NCBI GenBank assembly: GCA_001872455.1
Contig: MNXJ01000030.1
Span: 1-32,102, forward strand
From: Anaerolineae bacterium CG2_30_57_67
GTDB taxonomy: Bacteria; Chloroflexota; Anaerolineae; Anaerolineales; Villigracilaceae
Length of the DNA: 32,102 nt
Direction of reading: 5' to 3'
Shown here: in pieces, positions 15,433 through 23,213 of the stretch
How positions within the stretch are numbered: position 1 is the stretch's first letter
How the letters are laid out: each line of letters opens with the position of its first letter
The notes under the pieces: generated by a model
Told to the model about the DNA's origin: nothing
Database searches by the model: none
What the model saw: only the letters and a program-made list of their open reading frames with translations
Program-made: the position numbers and the translations under genes

Positions 15433-16631
15433 AGCAAAACCTTCTTTCGCTTGCCGCCATTCTCATGATAGACGGGTTTGGTTTTGACCGTCCACTGAAT
15501 GCCGCGTTTGGTCAATTCATCCATAATGCGGGCGGCGGAGACGGTTTCCATGCGGTGCGCGCCGGGGCCAACTTCGCCGCGCGCCTGAAAGCCCATCATC
15601 AGGGCGCAGTGCCAGCCGGTGAGGCGTTCCATGCTGGTAAAACCAGTTTCCGGGTCGTAGCGATCCACCAGGTCGAGAGTCACGCGCAGGTCGCGCTCAC
15701 CTTTGCGGCCATAAGCCACCGCGCGCATGACGCAAATATCTTCCACCTTTTCGGCGGTGATTTTTCCTTGCAGCAGTTTGTGGTAAAAGTTGCGCGGCAC
15801 AATGCTGACCCCGTCCAGGTCCACGGCTTCTTCCGAGAAAAGCCCCAGGCGTTTGTAGGCTTCAAAGGTCTGGAAATGCCCCGGGTAGCGCAAAACCTTG
15901 TTTTCGTAGGTTTTTAATTTCCCCAAATGCGTATCGGCGCTGGTGGACATACTGCCCGAAATGACAAAGGCTTCCAATTCGCCCAGCGCGGGGATGTAGA
16001 TATTTTCCAACTCCGTGAAGGAGGGCACCAGCGTTAATTTTCCGTCGCGAATGAAGGTCGCTTCGTGGTCGTATTCATTGGTCAGGCCGTTGAGATGAAA
16101 CGTGCACAGATAACTCCAGGGCGGGGTTGGCTTTTGGGGCAGGCCCGCGTCGTAGAGATAGACTTCACGCGGGTCGTCCAACTGTTCCATGACGTACACG
16201 CCCATATTGTTGATTAGTCCCGGCCCCATACCGCAGTCGGGCAACAGGCTGACACCGGCGGCTTTGGCAGCCTCGTCCAAATCGAGCTGCTGCCAGACCA
16301 CGTCGGTATTGCCGCCCATGTCGCACAGGCTGACTGCGGCGGCAATGCAGGCCCGGCTGATGGCGAGGTTGTGGTAGTAAGTGACCGCGCTCAGGGCCAC
16401 GTCGGCGCCTTGTAAAACGGCGGCCAGCCCCGCTGGGTCGGAGGCGTCCAGAAAAACGCCCTGCGCCACCTCGCGCCCAATCAGGCGGTTAATTCTTGCG
16501 GCGGAGGCTTTCGCCTTTTCCTTTTCCATATCCCCCAAAAGAATGCTTTCGGCCTCGCCAAAGCGGGCCAGGTCGTAGGCTGCGGCAGTTCCCTGCCGCC
16601 CCGCACCGATGATAACGTAGCGATAAGTCAT
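15429..16631 (-). CDS. Saccharopine dehydrogenase family protein, L-lysine 6-dehydrogenase-like
   Basis: 400 residues from ATG 16631, chosen because GGAGG lies 7 bases before it; an ATG at 16658 has no such site. The N-terminal Rossmann domain begins VIIGAGRQGTAAAYDL, with acidic LLGDME after the second strand. The SLCDMGGNTDV segment and DCGMGPGLINNMGV follow, then a catalytic-domain stretch with PTPPWSYLCTFHLNGL and KTYENKVLRYPGH. The order and spacing match bacterial L-lysine 6-dehydrogenase as I recall it, which oxidises lysine to allysine with NAD. Related enzymes act on saccharopine or carboxynorspermidine, so the substrate is a family-level guess. It is co-transcribed with AlaX downstream. 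Confidence 0.8.
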   Translation of the reverse strand: MTYRYVIIGAGRQGTAAAYDLARFGEAESILLGDMEKEKAKASAARINRLIGREVAQGVFLDASDPAGLAAVLQGADVALSAVTYYHNLAISRACIAAAVSLCDMGGNTDVVWQQLDLDEAAKAAGVSLLPDCGMGPGLINNMGVYVMEQLDDPREVYLYDAGLPQKPTPPWSYLCTFHLNGLTNEYDHEATFIRDGKLTLVPSFTELENIYIPALGELEAFVISGSMSTSADTHLGKLKTYENKVLRYPGHFQTFEAYKRLGLFSEEAVDLDGVSIVPRNFYHKLLQGKITAEKVEDICVMRAVAYGRKGERDLRVTLDLVDRYDPETGFTSMERLTGWHCALMMGFQARGEVGPGAHRMETVSAARIMDELTKRGIQWTVKTKPVYHENGGKRKKVLL

Positions 16632-16707
16632 AATGGTTCCTCCGTGGCAAGTGTACATGAGAAAAGCGGCGCGGGCAAGTTGCAGTTTCAGTTGGAGAAA
16701 AATTGGC

Positions 16708-16713
16708 TATACT
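16708..16713 (+). promoter_or_regulatory. -10 box of the small membrane protein gene (leaderless type)
   Basis: TATACT ends exactly 6 bases before the ATG at 16720. Only a poor -35 (TTTCAG, 16686-16691, 16-bp spacer) is seen. A TTGGAG at 16692-16697 is too near to serve as -35 and too far to serve as a ribosome-binding site. Confidence 0.5.
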
Positions 16714-16719
16714 TAAGCC

Positions 16720-17142
16720 ATGGAAAAAGCCGAGACCGAAGCGTGGATTATTGAACAACTGGCAAAAAACGCGCCCGAAAGCGACATCGTACTGCGCCTG
16801 ACGCAAAAAGCCGGTCTCTACTGGCCCGACGCCGAAGCGCTGGTGCGCGAAGTGGCCGCCCGCAACGCTGTAAAAATTGAGCGCAAACAAATGCCGCTGC
16901 TGGTGACTCTGGCGCTGCTCATCTTCTCCAGCGGCATTGGGCTGATTGTGTATGGCATGAGCCCGTTTCTGATGATGTTTACCGGCGAGCGCGCCATGCC
17001 GCTCAATGGCGCTACGCTGATGATGGCGCTGTTCCAGCTCGGAGCACAATTCTTCTGGCCGACAATTACCGGCGCAGGCATGGTTTTTGGCAGCCTGATT
17101 GGGATGCGGCGCGTCTGGTCAAATTTTTTAAACGATTTATAA
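16720..17142 (+). CDS. Small membrane protein of unknown function
   Basis: 140 residues, not recognised. Residues 1-58 form a soluble, charged helical head (MEKAETEAWIIEQL; LTQKAGLYWPDAEALVREV). Two membrane helices follow: about 59-82 (LLVTLALLIFSSGIGLIVYG) and about 110-130 (ITGAGMVFGSLIGM), joined by a loop with FTGERAMPLNG. The head may be a small helical protein-binding domain. The gene stands alone between divergent and convergent neighbours, with its own -10 box. Coding is supported by GC-rich third positions and a clean ATG. No function is proposed. Confidence 0.7.
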   Translation: MEKAETEAWIIEQLAKNAPESDIVLRLTQKAGLYWPDAEALVREVAARNAVKIERKQMPLLVTLALLIFSSGIGLIVYGMSPFLMMFTGERAMPLNGATLMMALFQLGAQFFWPTITGAGMVFGSLIGMRRVWSNFLNDL

Positions 17143-17217
17143 CCGGAAAATTTTTGGTCAGGAAAGCGGTGCCGCAATAATTTCTCGTCAATCTTCACCC
17201 CATCATGGCTGGGTGGG

Positions 17218-19974
17218 CTAACGATTTCTTCGTTCCCTGCTTGCCCACCAGCCCCAGCCGCCAAGACCGCCCAGTGTTTGACCAAGCAAAATGGCCTGTA
17301 AAAAGGCGGGCAGGCCGCGTCCGTTTAGCCAGGTTTCTGCGCCGGGAAAATCTAAAATGAGGTAATTGTAGGCCAATAGGCCGCCAATGAAAACCAACAG
17401 CCCAAGGCGAATGCCCCAGCGCGGCGAAAGAATCTGCGCGAAGGCCCAGCCTGCCAGAATTGCTCCGGCCAGCAGCATTAAAGTCAGGGCAAACCAGCCG
17501 GTTAGAGATGGGTAGCCGGCATTGCTGACGAGGGCGTTGATGGTGGCTTGCGGCGTGGGCGTAACTATCGCGGTGGGTGATGGAATCTCGGTTTGCGCTG
17601 GGGTAGGGGTGACGATGACAATGGTAGAACCTTCGTTGGTGACATCCAACCGAATGACATCTGAAACGTTGGCAGGTTCACTGCTGGCGCGGATTTCCAG
17701 GCCGCCAGGCTCGGTCAGCCGAAAGGTGGCGCGCGCCACGCCCTGAACGGTGACGGCTTCGATGGGTTGTACCAGGCCGCTTTCGCCCTGAGAAAGGGTG
17801 AAGCGCACCACGGTTCCATCGGGAACGGTGTGGTTGTTGTGGTCAAGAATGACGCCGGTGCGGACAGCCAGGCTATCGCCAACGCTGGTGGTGGGCTGGG
17901 GCGTGGGTTCGAGCGTCTTGTCATTGGGTAAACTTACGGTGGGCAGGTCGAGCGCCAGCGAGATGACTTGCTTTGCGCTGGGTGACGTGGCGGTAATCAG
18001 GTCGTAACCGGTGCCTGGAATGGAAACGGGCGGTGCGCCTACCGGGCTGACTTCCTGAAAAAGCAGGCGGGCGGCAAAATCAACGAAGGGCGCAGAAGCG
18101 CTGTACATGCCGTAGTAGGCGGTGAGGTTGGCAATGTCGGTGGCATCAAGCGTATAGGGGGCGCCGAAAGAGAAAAGCACGATACGTTTGTTGAGCAGCA
18201 GGTTCTGTTTTTCGTTGAGAAAGCGGCGCAGGGTTTGGGCTTGCGGGTGGCCTGCGTTTAAATCGATGGCCGAAATAACAACCCAATCGGCTCGGCTCAG
18301 GCTGTTGAGTAGGTCGGGGGTAGTGAGCAGGTCGTCGAGAAAAAGTGTCAGGTCGTCAAAGGAAAAGGAAGAGAGATGGCTGGCGAGTACCAACCTGCCG
18401 GCATTGGGACCATACAACCCCAAAACCGCCTTTTGCAGGGCGTCGCCGTTTAGCGTCGTTTGTTTATCGCAGGCGAGGCATTGTTGCACCTGACGGGTGT
18501 CGGTGAGAAAAAGAATGTTTTCGCTTGTGATGGGCGGGTCTGGCAAGACGGTTGCCAGGTCGGCCTGGGTCGGGCTGATGAGTGTGGCAGATTGGCGCGC
18601 AATTGAAAAGACAACTTCGCTGTTGTCTGGCGCAGGAACGGCGGCAGGCGTTACGGCCTGGAGTGAGAATGTAGGGTAGAGCCGGTATTTGAGCGTCAGA
18701 ATGCGCAAAACAGATTCGTCTACGCGGGCGGCAAAGGCCGGGTCTTCGTTGTATTTTTGGGTGAAGTATTCCAGCGTTCGTAAAATGCTATTGTAAATAT
18801 CGGGCGCGTCGCTGGAGAGCAGGTTGCCAGTGTAGAGCAGGTCGTTGCCTGCCAGAAAGGCGTCGCGCGCCACTAATCGCGCCGAGAAATTTTTGCTGCC
18901 GGGGTCGTAAAAGCGTTTGACGGCGGTGGTTCCCAAGTCATCGCTGACCATTAGCCCGCCATTTTGTCGCCAGGTAGTTAGTTCGGACAGCCCTAAAATC
19001 AGCCCCAGGGCCTGCTGGTCGAAACTGACCGGGCGGGTGGTGGCGCGGATGTTGCCCTGAAAGCCCTGATAGCGGATGTGTGAGACGAGCAGCCCATCGG
19101 CGCTGGCATCCGTTGATTTTGCGTTGCCGGTGACGGCGAAGAAAGGCGCCAGTTCGACTTGCTTTAACTCTTCGAGCGAGCGCCGCACGGTGGAAATTTC
19201 CTGTTCAGATGGGCGGTCTGCCCCGCCGCTGCCGGGGAAATGTTTGGCAATGACTGCCATGCGGTTTTCACTGCCGCTATGCAGGCCGCGCAGAGTGGCG
19301 CTTGCCATCTGGCTGACCCAGTAGGGATCGCCGCCGAAGACGCGCGTCCCCAGGTCGGCGCTGAGGGCTGGGTTGGGGTTGGCGAGTACATCCAGCGAAA
19401 GGCCCAGGTACAAATTGATGCCCAACGCAGAAAGTTCACGCCCCATCACCTGCCCGGCTTGTTCGGCCAGCGCAGGATTCCAGGTTGCGCCAATTGCCAT
19501 TTGCCCGGGAATGGGCGTCAGACTGCTGAGAATTTGGTCGTTGGGAAACCCGCCGCCTTCCTGCGAAAGCCCAATCAGCAGGGGAATGTAGGTGTGCGGC
19601 GTTTCGGGTGAAGCCGGCGCAAACGCGGCGTTCCACTCAGCCTGTTGCAGGGATGTAATCAACTGCGTGGCGGCTTCAACAACGTTCGGGTCGGTGTGAA
19701 AATTATCGTTGGCGGCGGTCAAAACGACGCCGCCAACATGATGATTAACAATCAGGTCATAGATGGATGCTGTGGCTGAAGTATCAACCCCCTGAAACGT
19801 GACCAGAAACAACTGACCGACGCGCTCTTTGGGGGTCAGCCGGGCGAGAAGTTGTTGCGCTTGTGCGCCAGGATCAATTCCTTGCGCCTGCGCCTGGAAA
19901 GTCGGCGCGGAAATTGGAATGAGCAACGCCAGTAAAATAATACAGCGAAAGACGACATTGAAAATGTGTTTCAC
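17218..19974 (-). CDS. Membrane-anchored GH3-like protein (beta-N-acetylhexosaminidase family), acid/base motif lost
   Basis: 918 residues from a GTG at 19974 that overlaps the upstream gene's stop (GTGA). The first residues give a Sec signal, with cleavage expected after QAQA. A GH3 barrel (about 35-400) shows the NagZ-like KHFPG motif (Lys244-Gly248) but continues SGGADRPS, so the His-Asp acid/base of NagZ (HG.T..DSH) is missing; the nucleophile motif VSDDLG (Asp345, Asp346) is kept. A second domain (about 450-690) follows, then an Ig-like region (about 700-790, with VPDGTVVRFTLSQGESG) and a Thr/Pro linker. Three hydrophobic segments end the protein (about 815-905). It could bind rather than cut cell-wall glycans, or use an altered mechanism. 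Confidence 0.82.
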   Translation of the reverse strand: MKHIFNVVFRCIILLALLIPISAPTFQAQAQGIDPGAQAQQLLARLTPKERVGQLFLVTFQGVDTSATASIYDLIVNHHVGGVVLTAANDNFHTDPNVVEAATQLITSLQQAEWNAAFAPASPETPHTYIPLLIGLSQEGGGFPNDQILSSLTPIPGQMAIGATWNPALAEQAGQVMGRELSALGINLYLGLSLDVLANPNPALSADLGTRVFGGDPYWVSQMASATLRGLHSGSENRMAVIAKHFPGSGGADRPSEQEISTVRRSLEELKQVELAPFFAVTGNAKSTDASADGLLVSHIRYQGFQGNIRATTRPVSFDQQALGLILGLSELTTWRQNGGLMVSDDLGTTAVKRFYDPGSKNFSARLVARDAFLAGNDLLYTGNLLSSDAPDIYNSILRTLEYFTQKYNEDPAFAARVDESVLRILTLKYRLYPTFSLQAVTPAAVPAPDNSEVVFSIARQSATLISPTQADLATVLPDPPITSENILFLTDTRQVQQCLACDKQTTLNGDALQKAVLGLYGPNAGRLVLASHLSSFSFDDLTLFLDDLLTTPDLLNSLSRADWVVISAIDLNAGHPQAQTLRRFLNEKQNLLLNKRIVLFSFGAPYTLDATDIANLTAYYGMYSASAPFVDFAARLLFQEVSPVGAPPVSIPGTGYDLITATSPSAKQVISLALDLPTVSLPNDKTLEPTPQPTTSVGDSLAVRTGVILDHNNHTVPDGTVVRFTLSQGESGLVQPIEAVTVQGVARATFRLTEPGGLEIRASSEPANVSDVIRLDVTNEGSTIVIVTPTPAQTEIPSPTAIVTPTPQATINALVSNAGYPSLTGWFALTLMLLAGAILAGWAFAQILSPRWGIRLGLLVFIGGLLAYNYLILDFPGAETWLNGRGLPAFLQAILLGQTLGGLGGWGWWASRERRNR

Positions 19975-20717
19975 AGGTTTTTTAACGCGTCGCGGGCGAT
20001 GAGCGGATTGTCGGTAAAAATGCCATCCACGCCCATTTTCCATAGGCGGCGCAGCGTTTCCGGTTCATTGACCGTCCAAACATGCACACGCCGGCTTTTT
20101 TGGTGCGATTTTTGCACCGTTTCGGGGCGCACATCGCCATCGAAAGGGTGGTCAGCTTGCAGGGTCAGTAAATCTCCCCAAGCGCGCTGCCACCAGCCGG
20201 CGACGCCGGGCAAGGCCAACTGTCCGCGCGGCACGTCGGGAGTCAGCGCTGCGGCGCGCATCAGGTTATGCGGAAAAAATGACGAGTACATGACCGATTC
20301 TTGCAGGCTATATTTTTTGACCAGTTGCGCCACGCCGGGGACAAGATTATCGAGGCCGGTGGCGTAATTGGTTAATTCGATGTTCATGAAGATTTTACCG
20401 CCCAGCGCCTGAAAAACTTCTTCGAGCGTGGGGATTGTCTCGCCCCGGAAGGAGTCTCCAAACCACGCCCCGGCATCAATCTGTTTCAGTTGTGCGAGTG
20501 TGTGCTGGCTGAGAGTGCCTGCGCCGGTGGTGGTGCGCTCCAGCGTCGGGTCGTGATGGATGACGACGACTCCATCGGCGCTGAGTTTGACATCGAATTC
20601 GATGGCGGGCGCGCCCTGCTCAAGCGCCAGTTTAAAGGAGGCCAGCGTGTTCTCCGGGGCGTGCGCTGAAGCGCCGCGGTGGGCAAAGAAGTAGGGCGGA
20701 GTTAGTTGGGCAAACAT
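19971..20717 (-). CDS. Glycerophosphodiester phosphodiesterase
   Basis: 248 residues, typical of the short cytoplasmic GDPD/UgpQ form, which splits glycerophosphodiesters from phospholipid turnover into glycerol-3-phosphate and an alcohol. Seen: the catalytic AHRGASAHAPENT (His and Arg near residue 13), the metal site IEFDVKLSADG (Glu-Asp), the second catalytic histidine in IHHDPTLERTT, and near the end VWTVNEPETL and GVDGIFTDNP, all family hallmarks. No signal peptide is seen. The ATG at 20717 comes 6 bases after the AAA-ATPase stop, and its own stop overlaps the GH3-like gene start by 4 bases, so the three genes form one operon. Confidence 0.94.
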   Translation of the reverse strand: MFAQLTPPYFFAHRGASAHAPENTLASFKLALEQGAPAIEFDVKLSADGVVVIHHDPTLERTTTGAGTLSQHTLAQLKQIDAGAWFGDSFRGETIPTLEEVFQALGGKIFMNIELTNYATGLDNLVPGVAQLVKKYSLQESVMYSSFFPHNLMRAAALTPDVPRGQLALPGVAGWWQRAWGDLLTLQADHPFDGDVRPETVQKSHQKSRRVHVWTVNEPETLRRLWKMGVDGIFTDNPLIARDALKNL

Positions 20718-20723
20718 GCCGGG

Positions 20724-22058
20724 TTACAATTCTACAAAGTAAGATTTGGCGGCGCGGTCAATTAATTCGCGGTTCATTTCGGGTTCGATGTTGTTGTAGC
20801 GGGCAATGTCAATGATTTGGTCGCACAAGTCGCGCGGGTGTGAAGCGCGCAGTTTGCGGTTGCGTTTGATGTACCATTCCTGCAGCAAGTAGGCCAGCGC
20901 CTGGTCGTTATATTTTACGTTTTTGCTCTGCGCCACGCGCCGGAAAATTTCACGGTATTCTTCAAAGGTTGGGTCGCCAATTTCAATTTTATGGCGCAGA
21001 CGGCGCAAAAAGGCCTCGTCCACCAAATCTTTGGGCGGCAGGTTGGTGGAAAAAACCACCAGCGTATCGAAAGGCACTTCCAGCTTGCGACCGGTGTGCA
21101 GGGTCAAAAAATCCACCCGGTTTTCGAGCGGCACAATCCAGCGGTTGAGCAGGTCGCGCGGGCGCACTTGCTGACGGCCAAAGTCATCAATCAACAAAAT
21201 ACCGCCGTTGGCCTTGACCTGAAAAGGCGCTTCGTAATATTTGTGTACATCGTTGAAAACCAAATCCAGCCCGGCCAGAGTCAGTTCGCCGCCGACCACG
21301 ATGAAGGGACGTTTGATGTAAACCCAGCGAGGGTCGCGTCTCGAGCCGGAACGCAGCGAGCCGGTGCCAGACGCGGTGGCGTCTTCATCCGGCGCGCGCT
21401 GGTGATTGACGCTGTCGTAAAGCTTGATGACCTGCCCATCCACATACAGCGCAAAGGGGATAAACATATTTTGTTGCAGAATAAGGCTGCCAAAAGCGCG
21501 GGCGACGCTGGTTTTGCCGTTGCCGGGCGGCCCGTAGAGAAAAATGGACGTGCCAGAGTTAAGCGCCGGGCCGAGCCGCTCGAAGGTGGTGCTGGAAAGT
21601 ACCAATTGCGAGAGCAGGCGGCGCATTACGCTGACGGTAACCGGGGTGCGCTGACGGCTTTGACGGCGAATGGCCTGATTGTAGACTTCAATCGGCACCG
21701 GGGCCGGCCCGGCGTACTGACTGCGCTCCAGCGCCTCGCGGGCGTGTTCGACACCCAGACCGGTGATGGCGTATTGGTACGAGCCTTCGCCCAGCCCCAT
21801 TGAAGATGATTTGACTTCCACCAGCTTTTCACGCTTGAGGGCTTCCAAAATCAGATCAGTGACGCCTGCAAATGGCAGGGCAATTTCCTCGGCTACTTTG
21901 AAACCAGAAAGATAGCCCTGAAAATAGAGAATTTTGAGCGCCAGGTCTTGTAACCAAAGGGGGGAAAGGCCAGTATCGTCCAGTTTTGTGAGCGGAGGCG
22001 GCAAAAAAGCGGGGCCGGATGCACTGGATGGGACGGATGGGCGTGAGGGAAAGGTCAT
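20724..22058 (-). CDS. AAA-type ATPase of unknown role
   Basis: 444 residues. The N-terminal 130 residues contain a winged-helix-like part (LKILYFQGYLSGFKVAEEI; ALKREKLVEV) that may bind partner proteins. The ATPase core (about 150-380) has Walker A GPPGNGKTS (Lys182), a long insertion with a Ser/Gly/Arg-rich loop (about 220-240), Walker B ILLIDDFGRQQ, a sensor-like VVFSTNL, and an arginine-rich EAFLRRLRHKIEIG that supplies the arginine finger. The Walker B reads DD rather than the usual DE. A C-terminal helical lid ends FVEL. The ATG at 22058 has GGCAGGA before it. It begins the operon with the diesterase and GH3-like genes; what it remodels is not known. Confidence 0.82.
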   Translation of the reverse strand: MTFPSRPSVPSSASGPAFLPPPLTKLDDTGLSPLWLQDLALKILYFQGYLSGFKVAEEIALPFAGVTDLILEALKREKLVEVKSSSMGLGEGSYQYAITGLGVEHAREALERSQYAGPAPVPIEVYNQAIRRQSRQRTPVTVSVMRRLLSQLVLSSTTFERLGPALNSGTSIFLYGPPGNGKTSVARAFGSLILQQNMFIPFALYVDGQVIKLYDSVNHQRAPDEDATASGTGSLRSGSRRDPRWVYIKRPFIVVGGELTLAGLDLVFNDVHKYYEAPFQVKANGGILLIDDFGRQQVRPRDLLNRWIVPLENRVDFLTLHTGRKLEVPFDTLVVFSTNLPPKDLVDEAFLRRLRHKIEIGDPTFEEYREIFRRVAQSKNVKYNDQALAYLLQEWYIKRNRKLRASHPRDLCDQIIDIARYNNIEPEMNRELIDRAAKSYFVEL

Positions 22059-22105
22059 GTTTTCCTGCCTTTTAATAAAAATGAAAGATGAAACAAAGCC
22101 CTGAA

Positions 22106-22111
22106 ATTATA
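22106..22111 (-). promoter_or_regulatory. -10 box upstream of the AAA-ATPase operon
   Basis: On the minus strand TATAAT lies about 48 bases before the ATG at 22058; transcription would start near 22099 and leave a leader of about 40 bases that contains GGCAGGA. No convincing -35 is visible. It would separate this operon from the kinase/regulator pair upstream. Confidence 0.45.
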
Positions 22112-22157
22112 GCACGGCCATCATGGTCGGCTGGTTTACAAATGAGCAATTGGCGGG

Positions 22158-23213
22158 CTACAAATTTCCTGCGCTTGCTTTAGCGGTGGCCGCCGAGCGG
22201 GTATGCACATCCATTTTTGAAAAAATGGCCTTCAAGTGTCGTTTGACGGTGTTGGGCGTGATGACCAGTTTTTCTGCAATTTCCTTATTGGTCAGTCCCT
22301 GCGCCAACAGGTTGAACACTTCGCTTTCGCGCCCGGTGAGCGTGTTGATCTTGTTGTCAGAAGTCTGTGCGCCGCGTGTTTCTTCTACGATGCGGCGAAA
22401 CGTGGCACGGTTGAAAGTCTGTTTTTCGAGGTAGGCAAAAATGGAATATTTGGAATAAATAGCCTGAATTTCTTCGGCGTTGGCGATGCCGCTGACCACA
22501 ATCGTTGGAATGCCGGCGGTGTAGTTGCTGGCAAGCAGAGGGTAGCTCTGCGGTTCCGGGCTGGCGGATATTTTTTCTGGATGACTGTTGAGTTTTCCTT
22601 GCAGTGACAGGTCAATCACTGCCAGTGAGAATTTTTCACGGCGCAGGGCGGCCAGCGCCTCGCCAAAGCTAGCGCAGGCGCGCACGGCAAACTCGGCTTC
22701 CCCCAGCAATTCTTCCAGAATGCTGCGCCAGCCCGCGTCGTCTTCTACAACCAGGGCGCGCTTCAGCGCTTTTGTGGCAGATACTTGATTCTTGCGCGCG
22801 CTGGCCGCTGTCAGACGTGGCGGGCTGGCGAGAATGTGGTGGATGGTTTCGCGGAACCGTTGACGCTGAAAGCTTTCTTTGCGCAGGAAGGTTACTGCGC
22901 CGTAATCGGTCAGGGCGGCGACGGCCACTTCGACGGTGGCAAAGCCTGTCAGCAGGATGGCCTGGCAATTGGGGTCAAGCTGGTGCACCGCCTCGAGCGC
23001 GCGCAGGCCGTCGGTGTTGTTGTGGTCGTTGGGCGCGAGCGAAAGGTCAATTACGGCCAGCCGGTGCGGCTGCGCTCTCAGGCTGATGATGGCATTTTCC
23101 AGCGTGGCGGTAGTTTCCACGGTCAGACCGCAATCGGTGAGCAACTCACTCAAAATCTGTTGCCACGAAGCGTCATCATCTACCACCAGGGCGCGGAGGA
23201 TGATGTTGGTCAT
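22158..23213 (-). CDS. Response regulator with two receiver domains and a LuxR-type DNA-binding domain
   Basis: 351 residues. Receiver 1 (about 5-125) has VVDDD, phospho-acceptor Asp56 in VIDLSL and lysine in FLRKESF. Receiver 2 (about 145-270) has VVEDD, Asp201 in another VIDLSL, and lysine in YLEKQTF; a loop of about 20 residues rich in Ser/Pro is inserted after Asp201. The C-terminus (about 285-345) is a LuxR/NarL helix-turn-helix with LTGRESEVFNLLAQG and NKEIAEKLVITPNTVKRHL. Both receivers keep their phosphorylation residues. Its ATG overlaps the kinase gene's stop by 4 bases, making the kinase the likely partner. Target genes are unknown; the ATPase operon just downstream is a candidate. 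Confidence 0.93.
   Translation of the reverse strand: MTNIILRALVVDDDASWQQILSELLTDCGLTVETTATLENAIISLRAQPHRLAVIDLSLAPNDHNNTDGLRALEAVHQLDPNCQAILLTGFATVEVAVAALTDYGAVTFLRKESFQRQRFRETIHHILASPPRLTAASARKNQVSATKALKRALVVEDDAGWRSILEELLGEAEFAVRACASFGEALAALRREKFSLAVIDLSLQGKLNSHPEKISASPEPQSYPLLASNYTAGIPTIVVSGIANAEEIQAIYSKYSIFAYLEKQTFNRATFRRIVEETRGAQTSDNKINTLTGRESEVFNLLAQGLTNKEIAEKLVITPNTVKRHLKAIFSKMDVHTRSAATAKASAGNL

Noticed and set aside
20991-21803. 270-codon plus-strand open frame inside the AAA ATPase gene
   Set aside because: It is antisense to the Walker motifs with no recognisable protein features.
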